Below, one piece after another: positions 1 to 5,785 of a stretch of DNA of 8,864 nucleotides. Position 1 is the stretch's first letter, and each line of letters begins with the position of its first letter. The stretch is from CAADGU01 sp964581605 (GTDB lineage Bacteria > Chloroflexota > Anaerolineae > Promineifilales > Promineifilaceae), in contig CAZOPF010000162.1 of NCBI GenBank assembly GCA_964581605.1, positions 1-8,864 on the forward strand, given 5' to 3'. Made by a program: the position numbers and the translations under genes. The notes below the pieces were generated by a model. It was not told the DNA's origin and ran no database searches. It was given only the letters and a program-made list of their open reading frames with translations.

Positions 1-561
1 AGCAGCCGGATGGGGGTGGATAAGTCGTTTGTGTTGTTTAACGGCCGTCCCCTGATTGAAATTGTGCGCGATACCGTGGCCGGGCTGGGGGATGAATTGA
101 TTTTGATCACCAACAAACCAGAAGCGTATGCCCATTTGGGACTGCCTATGTTTGGTGACTTGTACCCGGAACATGGGCCGCTAGGGGGGATTTACACGGC
201 CGTCCACCACGCCCAACACCCCCACACCCTCATCGTCGCCTGCGACATGCCCTGGCTGAACCGCAACTTGCTGGCCTATATGCTCACCCTGCGTGATACG
301 GCCGATGTGATTGTGCCCCGCTGGGAAAAATACCCCGAACCCCTGCACGCCATTTACCACAAAAATTGTCTTGACCCCATCGCCGAAAAATTGCGGGCGC
401 AGCAATTAAAAATCACCAGTTTCTACGGCCGTGTCACCGTCCGTTTTGTGGAGCGTGAGCAAATAGAACCGTTTGATGCACACGGCCGTTCCTTCGTCAA
501 CATTAACACCCCCCAGGAATTGGCCGATTCCACTTTTCTCCTTTCACCGCCGCCTCAATAA
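1..561 (+). CDS. mobA: Molybdenum cofactor guanylyltransferase MobA, 5'-truncated by the window edge
   Basis: MobA transfers GMP from GTP to molybdopterin-bound molybdenum, giving the dinucleotide cofactor used by DMSO-reductase-family enzymes; it acts in the cytoplasm. The reading frame is open from base 1 and begins SSRMGVDK, the tail of the family's N-terminal nucleotide-binding loop (LAGGxSxRMGxDK). The true start therefore lies upstream, about 10-15 residues being missing, and the ATG at 10 is internal. Other visible motifs are GDLYPEHGPLGGI, the metal-binding CDMPWLN (codons near 238-258) and the C-terminal NINTPQELA. The 186 residues present fit a family length near 200. Four ACGGCCGT octamers lie inside the gene. 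It ends with TAA and is followed by repeat copy 1 and the convergent higA. No molybdoenzyme gene is visible nearby. A related nucleotidyltransferase is the main alternative, but the motifs favour MobA. Confidence 0.88.
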   Translation, partial: SSRMGVDKSFVLFNGRPLIEIVRDTVAGLGDELILITNKPEAYAHLGLPMFGDLYPEHGPLGGIYTAVHHAQHPHTLIVACDMPWLNRNLLAYMLTLRDTADVIVPRWEKYPEPLHAIYHKNCLDPIAEKLRAQQLKITSFYGRVTVRFVEREQIEPFDAHGRSFVNINTPQELADSTFLLSPPPQ

Positions 562-585
562 TATCGTCCCCCCAGGGTTAAGCTG

Positions 586-633
586 GCAGCATAAAATCCA
601 GGTAATTGTTGGGGGTCACGGCCGTACCCCCCA
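586..633. repeat. 48-bp direct repeat, copy 1 (left flank of higBA)
   Basis: This segment matches 1299-1346 at 41 of 48 positions in the same orientation. The best part, 594-633, matches at 36 of 40. Its right half is a palindrome centred on the octamer ACGGCCGT (618-625), with flanking arms GGGGGT (611-616) and ACCCCC (626-631), so it can fold into a hairpin. It lies between the convergent ends of mobA and higA and might stop transcription, but no T-run follows the stem on either strand. Together with copy 2 it brackets the toxin-antitoxin module. Confidence 0.8.
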
Positions 634-648
634 TTTGCTTTGGCTGGG

Positions 649-936
649 TCAAGCTGCTTGTGCCAGCGGCCTTATCGCCTCTTTAGGCCGGTTGACTGCG
701 AGATCATAATTGGCCTGCAAATTGAGCCAAAATTGTGGGGTTGTGCCAAAAGCACCGGCCAGCAGCCAGGCCGTCTCTGGTGTAACGCCTCGTTTCCCTC
801 GAATCAATTCGTTGATCCTTTGTGTTGGCACTCCCAAATGCCGGGCTAGAGCAACTTGCGTCAGCCCCATCGGAATCAAAAATTCTTCTTCCAACACGAC
901 ACCCGGATGCGTAGGAATACGATTTTCAGGAATCAT
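649..936 (-). CDS. higA: HigA-family antitoxin (XRE-type HTH)
   Basis: HigA binds and neutralises the HigB mRNA interferase and represses its own operon. The protein has 95 residues, normal for the family. It opens with the family's N-terminal pattern (PTHPGVVLEEEFL, residues 8-20), followed by an XRE helix-turn-helix at about 25-46 (LTQVALARHLGVPTQRINEL) and the C-terminal TPQFWLNLQANYDL segment typical of HigA/VapI antidotes. An AGGGGA ribosome binding site precedes the ATG at good spacing. The gene follows the higB remnant on the same strand, 13 bp after that frame's final stop, in the toxin-first order usual for higBA. Because the toxin frame is broken, HigA may now be an orphan antitoxin and autoregulator. 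No ACGGCCGT octamer occurs in it, unlike most neighbouring genes. Confidence 0.92.
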   Translation of the reverse strand: MIPENRIPTHPGVVLEEEFLIPMGLTQVALARHLGVPTQRINELIRGKRGVTPETAWLLAGAFGTTPQFWLNLQANYDLAVNRPKEAIRPLAQAA

Positions 937-949
937 TTTGTTTCCCCTT

Positions 950-1240
950 TTAGTGATAATCTATCACCTGCACTTCATAGGCGTTTCCCTCTTCCCAACG
1001 AAAAACGATCCGCCACTGCCTGTTAATACGAATACTGTGAAAGCCTGCCCAATCGCCGCCAAGTGCTTCCAGACGATTGCCTGGCGGAGAACTTAAGTCC
1101 ATCAAGCTCTAGGCTGTATTGAGCACGTCTAACCTGACTAACGCACGATGTACAATATCATGCGGAAAGCGGCGAACCCGACTGGTGTGACGACCATGAT
1201 ACAGATCAGCCGTAGCATCATCCGCAAAAGAGACAATCAT
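950..1240 (-). pseudogene. higB: HigB-type toxin (RelE/ParE superfamily mRNA interferase) with an in-frame amber stop
   Basis: Read on the minus strand from the ATG at 1240, the frame gives MIVSFADDATADLYHGRHTSRVRRFP and ends at TAA (950-952) after 97 codons, including stops. This is the length and sequence pattern of HigB; the second half carries the family signature PPGNRLEALGGDWAGFHSIR, then QWRIVFRW and VQVIDYH. Codon 44 is TAG (plus-strand bases 1109-1111), between LNTA and SLMDL, where functional relatives have a sense codon. The frame is otherwise intact on both sides, so a single substitution explains the break. An internal ATG three codons after the stop could start a C-terminal fragment, but that would lack the N-terminal fold. 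Alternatives are a base-call error or suppression of the stop. Promoter and operator candidates lie just upstream. Confidence 0.88.
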
Positions 1241-1247
1241 GCAGTAG

Positions 1248-1275
1248 ATTATACGTTTTCACGGATACCGTGTAA
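1248..1275 (-). promoter_or_regulatory. higBA promoter -10 box and palindromic operator candidate
   Basis: On the minus strand a perfect TATAAT (1248-1253) lies only 7 bp before the higB ATG, so a transcript starting at the usual distance would be leaderless or nearly so. Immediately upstream is an inverted repeat with 8-bp arms and one mismatch (plus strand tttcacgg at 1257-1264, ccgtgtaa at 1268-1275, 3-bp spacer). It would overlap RNA polymerase between the -10 and -35 positions, where a HigA operator is expected. No good -35 hexamer is seen. Confidence 0.6.
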
Positions 1276-1298
1276 CCAACATCGGGCTTCTTGTTATA

Positions 1299-1346
1299 GC
1301 CGCACTAAATCGAGGTAATTATCGGGGGTCACGGCCGTACCCTCCA
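1299..1346. repeat. 48-bp direct repeat, copy 2 (right flank of higBA)
   Basis: This is the second copy of the 586-633 repeat, 713 bp away in the same orientation, with 41 of 48 bases identical. It also carries ACGGCCGT (1331-1338) at the centre of the same palindrome, here with one arm mismatch (GGGGGT and ACCCTC). It lies upstream of the higBA promoter and next to the hairpins that follow feoB. Confidence 0.8.
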
Positions 1347-1349
1347 CAA

Positions 1350-1387
1350 CACAACTCCACAAATTCTTGAAAATTTGTGGAGTTGTG
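1350..1387. repeat. Perfect 16-bp inverted repeat (hairpin)
   Basis: Arms CACAACTCCACAAATT (1350-1365) and its exact complement (1372-1387) flank a 6-base loop. The stem is long, but no T-run follows on either strand, so it is not a classical intrinsic terminator. It lies between the feo terminator candidate and repeat copy 2. It could be a second transcription barrier or a dispersed palindromic repeat. Confidence 0.7.
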
Positions 1388-1403
1388 CTCCCGTTTTTCG
1401 GCA

Positions 1404-1438
1404 AAGACCCGAAGGGTTTTCTGAAACCTTCGGGTCTT
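1404..1438 (-). terminator. Hairpin just after feoB, possible feo operon terminator
   Basis: Twelve-base arms AAGACCCGAAGG (1404-1415) and CCTTCGGGTCTT (1427-1438) are perfectly complementary, and three further T-A pairs extend the stem past one bulged G. The structure begins 6 bases after the permease stop codon on the minus strand, the place expected for the end of the operon. The tail on that strand is only TTT-GCC, so termination may be weak or factor-assisted. On the plus strand the stem is followed by TGTCTATTT. Confidence 0.5.
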
Positions 1439-1444
1439 GTCTAT

Positions 1445-2926
1445 TTAGCCGCCCAACCAGCCCGCCACCAGCCGCCAGATTTGGGCGACAAAGAAGGTGA
1501 CGGTAAAACCGAGGGCCAAGGGAAGCAGCGCCGACACGGCCGTCCACCGCTTGCTGCCCGTCTCCTTATAAATGGTGTAAATGGTGGTGCTGCACGGGTT
1601 GTGAATGAGCGAAAAGAGCATCAGGTTCACGGCCGTCAGCAACGTCCAGCCACCCGCCGTCAGCAAACCTTTCACCGCTGCCGGTTCATCCAGTTCAAAC
1701 ATCACCCCCGCCCCCGCGCCCACATGCTCCGCGCCCAACATCATCGCCGTCAGCATCAACACGGTCGGAATGACGATCTCATTTGCCGGAATCGCCACCA
1801 CATAGGCCAGCAAAATGACCCCATTCAAGCCAATCAAAATGCCCAACGGGTTTAGGAAGTTCACCAGGTACTCGGCAATGCTCACGCCATTTACGGTGAT
1901 ATTGCCAATCAGCCAGATGACGGCCCCGGCCGGCAAGGCAAACACCACCGCCCGCCACAACACATACAACGTGCGGTCAATCAGTGAGGTGTAAATGGTT
2001 TGCAGTACCCGCGGCGGCCGGTAGGGCGGCAGTTCCAGGCTAAAGGTGGAGAGTTCGCCGCGCAGCACCGTGCGCGACAGCGCCCAGGAAACAGCAAACG
2101 TCAGCGTCACGCCCAGCACGGCAATTGCCACCACTGCCAATGCGGAGACCAGCCCGGAGATGTACACCGGCACCAACGCCCCCACAAACAGGCTGGCGAT
2201 GAGGATTTGGGTGGGCCAACGGCCGTTGCACAGCGCGAAATTATTGGTGATGATGGCGATCAGCCGTTCGCGCGGGCTGTCAATCACCCGGGTGGCAATC
2301 ACGCCCGCCGCATTGCAGCCAAACCCCATCATCATGCTCAACGACTGTTTGCCATGCGCCCCGGACTTCTTAAACACATTGTCCAGATTAAAAGCCACCC
2401 GTGGCAGATAGCCAAAATCCTCCAACAGCGTAAAGAGCGGGAAGAAAATCGCCATCGGCGGCAGCATCACACTCACCACCCAGGCCGTCGCCAGATACAT
2501 ACCGTCAATAAGCAGCCCGCTCAACCACCAGGGCAGCCCAATGGCGTCAGCAATCTGATGCAGAATGGGCACCATCGTGTCAATAAGAATCGAGGCCAGG
2601 AATTGCGATGGGTAATTGGCGCCAATAATCGTCAGCCAGAAGACGGCCGCCAGCATGGCAATCATCATCGGGAAACCCCAGATGCGGCTGGTGACAATGC
2701 GGTCAATGGTGCGATCCAGGTCAAAACGGGGCTTTTCGCCAGGGCGCGTCACGGCCCGGTCGGCCAATTGGGCCGCGTTGGTGTAAATGTCTTCCATCAG
2801 CTGTTCGTGGAAATCCTGCCCAATTTGCCAGCGCAGGGATTCGGCCATTTGCAAAACGGCGTCTTGTGGGCCAGGGTTGGGTTGCGGGGCGATGATGCTC
2901 CGGCCGTTCAAAGGATAGGTGGTCAT
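1445..2926 (-). CDS. feoB: FeoB membrane permease subunit (C-terminal half of split FeoB)
   Basis: This is the transmembrane half of the ferrous iron transporter FeoB, which moves Fe(II) across the cytoplasmic membrane. The protein has 493 residues. A soluble stretch of about 80 residues precedes several hydrophobic segments. Gate-domain signatures include LLEDFGYLPR (near 167-176), GFGCNAAG with Cys204 (201-208) followed by VIDSPRERLI, and a second Cys233 in ALCNGRW. A FeoB_C-like region and a second gate (about 330-440) follow. The GTPase domain is absent and is encoded by the gene before it. The two reading frames overlap by ATGA (2923-2926), and an AGG-rich site (GGAGGT, 2933-2938) lies 6 bases before this ATG, which suggests translational coupling. 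Together the halves total 767 residues, close to a full-length FeoB. Three ACGGCCGT octamers lie inside. An alternative label is nucleoside-recognition (Gate) domain protein. Confidence 0.9.
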   Translation of the reverse strand: MTTYPLNGRSIIAPQPNPGPQDAVLQMAESLRWQIGQDFHEQLMEDIYTNAAQLADRAVTRPGEKPRFDLDRTIDRIVTSRIWGFPMMIAMLAAVFWLTIIGANYPSQFLASILIDTMVPILHQIADAIGLPWWLSGLLIDGMYLATAWVVSVMLPPMAIFFPLFTLLEDFGYLPRVAFNLDNVFKKSGAHGKQSLSMMMGFGCNAAGVIATRVIDSPRERLIAIITNNFALCNGRWPTQILIASLFVGALVPVYISGLVSALAVVAIAVLGVTLTFAVSWALSRTVLRGELSTFSLELPPYRPPRVLQTIYTSLIDRTLYVLWRAVVFALPAGAVIWLIGNITVNGVSIAEYLVNFLNPLGILIGLNGVILLAYVVAIPANEIVIPTVLMLTAMMLGAEHVGAGAGVMFELDEPAAVKGLLTAGGWTLLTAVNLMLFSLIHNPCSTTIYTIYKETGSKRWTAVSALLPLALGFTVTFFVAQIWRLVAGWLGG

Positions 2927-3747
2927 GCCAGTACCTCCAATTCAATGCGATTACTTTGCTGTGGCGCGGGCGCGTTCAAACGGCCCAGTTCGCCATTACG
3001 CACGGCGCGGATGATGCTCTGGTCGCCATCCAGCAGCCGCAAGGCCACCCACCGGGCATTGGGCAGTCCAGGAAAAGCCGCCTGTAGCTGCTGCACTAAC
3101 TGGTTGATAGCTTTTTGCACGGCCGATGATTCACTTTTGATGCGATACGGTTTGCACACGGCCGTACCCGTTGCCACTTCATGGATAGCTTGCAATAGTT
3201 CCGGCAAGCCCCGGCCGTAACGCGCCGCCGTCGGCACAACGGGAATACCCAAATCCCGCGCCAACCGCCGGTCATCCACCACCAGACCATGCCGTTTGGC
3301 CTCGTCCATCAGGTTCAGGCAGGCCACCGCCCGGTCAGTAATTTCCAATACTTGCAGCGCCAGATTCAGATTCCGTTCCAGCCGCGTCGCATCCAGCACA
3401 ATGATGGTCACATCCGGCTGGCCGAAGAGAATAAAATCGCGCGCCACCTCTTCATCCAGGCTGGTGGAAAGCAGCGAATAAGTACCGGGCAAATCTACCA
3501 GTTTGTAGCGAGCGTCCGCGTAGCTAAAACCGCCTTCGGCGCGAGTGACGGTTTTGCCAGGCCAGTTGCCGGTGTGCTGACGCAGCCCGGTCAGGGCATT
3601 AAACACGGTGCTTTTGCCGGTGTTTGGGTTCCCGGCCAACGCCACCACATAATCCCATTCCGTCATATCAATGCCCAGTTTTTGCAAATTACCGGCATGA
3701 TGAACGGGGCAGGTGGCGCAACCGTCGGGGGTGTGTTGATTTTGCAT
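2923..3747 (-). CDS. feoB: FeoB GTPase subunit (N-terminal half of split FeoB)
   Basis: This is the cytoplasmic G-protein half of FeoB, whose GTPase activity supports Fe(II) uptake by the adjacent permease. The protein has 274 residues. The G motifs are clear: G1 GNPNTGKST (39-47), the switch I region HTGNWPGKTV (58-67), G3 DLPG (85-88), G4 NLMD (145-148) and a G5-like PTAARYG. A C-terminal helical part (about 200-260) corresponds to the GDI-like domain, and the protein stops where the first membrane helix would begin in a fused FeoB. Cys10, Cys13, His16 and His17 form a short CxxCPVHH motif that could bind metal; this is inference. The start is supported by AGGA (3756-3759) eight bases upstream. 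It is the second gene of the operon, separated from the regulator gene by a 59-bp inverted repeat. One ACGGCCGT octamer is present. Confidence 0.92.
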   Translation of the reverse strand: MQNQHTPDGCATCPVHHAGNLQKLGIDMTEWDYVVALAGNPNTGKSTVFNALTGLRQHTGNWPGKTVTRAEGGFSYADARYKLVDLPGTYSLLSTSLDEEVARDFILFGQPDVTIIVLDATRLERNLNLALQVLEITDRAVACLNLMDEAKRHGLVVDDRRLARDLGIPVVPTAARYGRGLPELLQAIHEVATGTAVCKPYRIKSESSAVQKAINQLVQQLQAAFPGLPNARWVALRLLDGDQSIIRAVRNGELGRLNAPAPQQSNRIELEVLA

Positions 3748-3766
3748 AATTTACATCCTGAAAATA

Positions 3767-3825
3767 ATCAAAGATTACGCAGATTACACAGATTTCTTAT
3801 CTGCGAAATCTGCGTAATCTTTGAT
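3767..3825. repeat. 59-bp perfect inverted repeat between the regulator gene and feoB
   Basis: Arms of 19 bp, starting ATCAAAGATTACGCAGATT (3767-3785), pair perfectly with 3807-3825 around a 21-base centre. Short internal repeats of the type GCAGATT and ACAGATT give it a layered look. It fills most of the 89 bp between the two genes. On the minus-strand transcript it would form a strong hairpin ahead of the feoB ribosome binding site. It could attenuate transcription, protect the mRNA end or be a dispersed palindromic element; the sequence does not decide. Confidence 0.85.
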
Positions 3826-3836
3826 AACTAAACGAT

Positions 3837-4862
3837 CTACGAGACACGATTCACTGAAATGAGTGCGGCCTGTTCCCGGCGCAGGGCGATGGTTGCACCG
3901 CGAATCTGATAAGCAACGGGGTCGCCGCTGGGGCTGCGAAAACCGGCGGTGATTTTGGCCCCGCGCAGGATGCCTAAATCCATAAAACGGCGGCGTTCTG
4001 CGCCCCGGCAGGCGGGCGAAATGGCAACCACTTCGCCCGTTTCGCCCGGTTTGAGAGCAGAAAGGGGTTCGCCAATGGGAGCGGGTTCGGGCGCTACGGC
4101 CGTATCCACTTCCACCACCGACACATTCGCCGCCAGAATGGGGGCCAGTCGGTGTTCGTTGCCATTCGCCCAAAAACGAATGCGCGCCGGCGAGGCTTCC
4201 ACCACCCGCACGGTCATGCCCAGACGCAGCCCTTCGGCCGCCAGTTGGGCATATACCAGTTCCGGCTCATCTTCCAGGTGGACAATGCGGGCCGGTTTAT
4301 CCAGGGGCAGTTGTGTCAGGGCAATGCCGCCGTGCGTCACCATCTGCCCGGACGCACTGGGAATCGGGTCGCCGTGCGGGTCGTGGGTGGGATGGCCCAA
4401 CCGTTCCGCCAATGCGTCTACTTCAGCCGGGGATAGCTGGTGCTCAATTTGCTCGGCACGGCCGTGCCACTCCACTTCGTCATAACCCGTTTCTTCCGCC
4501 AGATGGCGTTCCCACAGCCGATGGGCGCGGATAATGTGCAGAGCCGCTTCCCGCCCTGGCGGGGTCAGTTGAATCTGCCCCGCCTGCATGGTCAGGAGTT
4601 GCTCGGTTTGCATGTGGGTGAGCAGCACGGCCGTGTCGTTCTGGCTGATGTGCAACGTCCCGGCAATGGCCGCCAGGGTCGGTTTTTCGCCACGCATTTC
4701 TGTTTTGTGAATGAACTTGAGCGCATCCTCGGTCAGCACACGCTGCGACAGGCGGCGGGTTTGCTGCCAACGCCAGTACAGCCCGTGTTCTGGTATGAAT
4801 AAAAGGAGCAGGACGGCGAGTACGGCCGTGCCAATGAGTAAAGCAATCAAAGGGTTGTACAT
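3837..4862 (-). CDS. Membrane-anchored DtxR/MntR-type metal regulator fused to FeoA-like domains
   Basis: The 341-residue protein combines parts normally encoded separately. Residues 4-23 form one hydrophobic helix followed by RWQQTRR, which predicts a cytoplasmic C-terminus. A DtxR-type winged helix follows (about 43-103), then the metal-binding and dimerisation domain (about 104-168) with His114, His133, Glu137, Glu140 and His141 in the family spacing HxxxExxEH, and DPHGDPIP near 161-168. Two SH3-like/FeoA segments follow (about 180-250 and 266-341); the second has the FeoA pattern of LKPGETGEVV and RRRFMDLGILRGAKI. The ATG at 4862 has GGAGGT (4866-4871) three bases upstream. It leads the feo operon. 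Inferred role: it senses Fe(II) or Mn(II), represses this operon and supplies the FeoA function at the membrane. Four ACGGCCGT octamers are present. The helix could instead be a non-anchoring hydrophobic segment. Confidence 0.85.
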   Translation of the reverse strand: MYNPLIALLIGTAVLAVLLLLFIPEHGLYWRWQQTRRLSQRVLTEDALKFIHKTEMRGEKPTLAAIAGTLHISQNDTAVLLTHMQTEQLLTMQAGQIQLTPPGREAALHIIRAHRLWERHLAEETGYDEVEWHGRAEQIEHQLSPAEVDALAERLGHPTHDPHGDPIPSASGQMVTHGGIALTQLPLDKPARIVHLEDEPELVYAQLAAEGLRLGMTVRVVEASPARIRFWANGNEHRLAPILAANVSVVEVDTAVAPEPAPIGEPLSALKPGETGEVVAISPACRGAERRRFMDLGILRGAKITAGFRSPSGDPVAYQIRGATIALRREQAALISVNRVS

Positions 4863-4877
4863 AGTACCTCCGAGAAT

Positions 4878-4926
4878 TTTAGATACATCTAAATATCAGT
4901 TTAGCTAAAAAGCTATCAATTGACAA
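4878..4926 (-). promoter_or_regulatory. feo operon promoter with two palindromic operator candidates
   Basis: On the minus strand TTGTCA (4921-4926) and TAAACT (4898-4903) are separated by 17 bp, a fair sigma-70-type promoter. Two palindromes sit on it: a perfect TTTAGCTAAA (4900-4909) overlapping the -10, and TTTAGAT-GT-ATCTAAA (4878-4893, 7-bp perfect arms) at and after the expected start site. Their centres are 19 bp apart. DtxR-family operators are often AT-rich palindromes with TTAG and CTAA ends, so these are natural sites for the regulator encoded just downstream. Confidence 0.6.
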
Positions 4927-4973
4927 GTCCCAAAACAACAGTTTTGATCAACCGCCAGGTTTTGTCATTTCTG

Positions 4974-4982
4974 TGCTACAAT
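4974..4982 (+). promoter_or_regulatory. Extended -10 promoter candidate for the Uma2 gene
   Basis: TGC-TACAAT is an extended -10 motif (TGn plus a 5/6 match to TATAAT), which would place the start near 4989, about 33 bases before the ATG at 5022. No well-spaced -35 is seen; TTGTCA at 4962-4967 is too close. A TTGACA at 4920-4925 overlaps the divergent feo -35 and could pair with a weak TTTGAT at 4943-4948. Between them CAAAAC (4931-4936) and GTTTTG (4941-4946) form a small hairpin. Confidence 0.45.
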
Positions 4983-5021
4983 CAGGCCATTATCCGGCTT
5001 ATCCCAGGCAGATGGTGATTG

Positions 5022-5765
5022 ATGGCAACGTTAGCTCCGCGTTTGACAACCCAAATTGAATATCCTGATACGGACGGTAAACCCATGGCCGAAAGCGACT
5101 TCCAGGCTGACCCGCTCATTTACGCCAAAACGGCCTTAAAGCGGTACTTCAAAGAAGATCCCCATGTTTACGTTTCCGGCAATCTGCTGCTTTATTACGA
5201 AAAAGGGAAACCGGAAGCGGCCGTCGCTCCCGATGTATTTGTGGCTATGGGTGTGCCCAAATACGACCGGCGCTCCTTCAAGCTATGGGAAGAGCCGAAG
5301 GGGCCAGACTTTGTTATTGAAATCACCTCGTTCAGCACCTATGCCCAGGACCAGGGGCCGAAAAAAGGGCTATATGCGTTCCTGGGTGTGAGTGAATACT
5401 TCCAGTATGATCCTGCCCAAGATTATCTAACCCCACCCCTACAAGGTTACCGGCTGGTTGATGATTACTACCTGCCCATTCCCGCCACGCCGTTATCTGA
5501 TAATGCTTTTGCCCTGCACAGCAACATCCTGCAACTGGATTTGCATTGGCGAGATGGCCTATTGCATTTTTACAATCCAGAAACGGATAAGTACCTGTTG
5601 ACCTATGATGAAGCGGAAGATGCACGCCTGGCCGCTGAGCAGGCCCGGCTGCAGGCCGAACAGCGTGCAGAGCAGGAACGCGCCGCCCGCCTGGCCGCCG
5701 AAGCGCGTATTGCCGAGTTAGAAGCCCAACTAAAAGCCACCCAGGCTGAAGTAGACAATAGATAA
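5022..5765 (+). CDS. Uma2-family (DUF820) PD-(D/E)XK endonuclease-like protein with coiled-coil tail
   Basis: Uma2 proteins are PD-(D/E)XK-fold nucleases that are highly multiplied in Cyanobacteria and Chloroflexota; their biological role is not settled. The protein has 247 residues. The core spans about 30-185, with the catalytic pattern VAPDVFV (Pro70, Asp71) and PDFVIEITS (Glu100), where the usual lysine position carries Thr/Ser as in many Uma2 members. Residues about 200-247 are an Ala/Glu/Arg/Gln-rich heptad region, a likely coiled coil for oligomerisation. I chose the ATG at 5022; the TTG at 5019 is in frame but has no better ribosome binding site, and both have weak ones. The gene is divergent from the feo operon and ends 20 bp before the convergent deacetylase gene. 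It contains no ACGGCCGT octamer, which fits later acquisition but does not prove it. Confidence 0.87.
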   Translation: MATLAPRLTTQIEYPDTDGKPMAESDFQADPLIYAKTALKRYFKEDPHVYVSGNLLLYYEKGKPEAAVAPDVFVAMGVPKYDRRSFKLWEEPKGPDFVIEITSFSTYAQDQGPKKGLYAFLGVSEYFQYDPAQDYLTPPLQGYRLVDDYYLPIPATPLSDNAFALHSNILQLDLHWRDGLLHFYNPETDKYLLTYDEAEDARLAAEQARLQAEQRAEQERAARLAAEARIAELEAQLKATQAEVDNR

Positions 5766-5785
5766 TGGTTGCGTGTGGCTCTCCC

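Noticed and set aside
611..631. An intrinsic terminator between mobA and higA
   Set aside because: The palindrome is strong but has no T-run on either strand, and the same unit recurs on the far side of higBA, so I list it as a repeat only.
710..1096. A 128-codon plus-strand frame over the toxin-antitoxin region
   Set aside because: It is antisense to higA and the higB remnant, both of which have clear family motifs on the minus strand.
2000..3220. A 406-codon open frame on the plus strand
   Set aside because: It lies wholly antisense to the split feoB genes, is rich in His, Gln, Arg and Gly as expected for a shadow of GC-rich coding DNA, and shows no recognisable domain.
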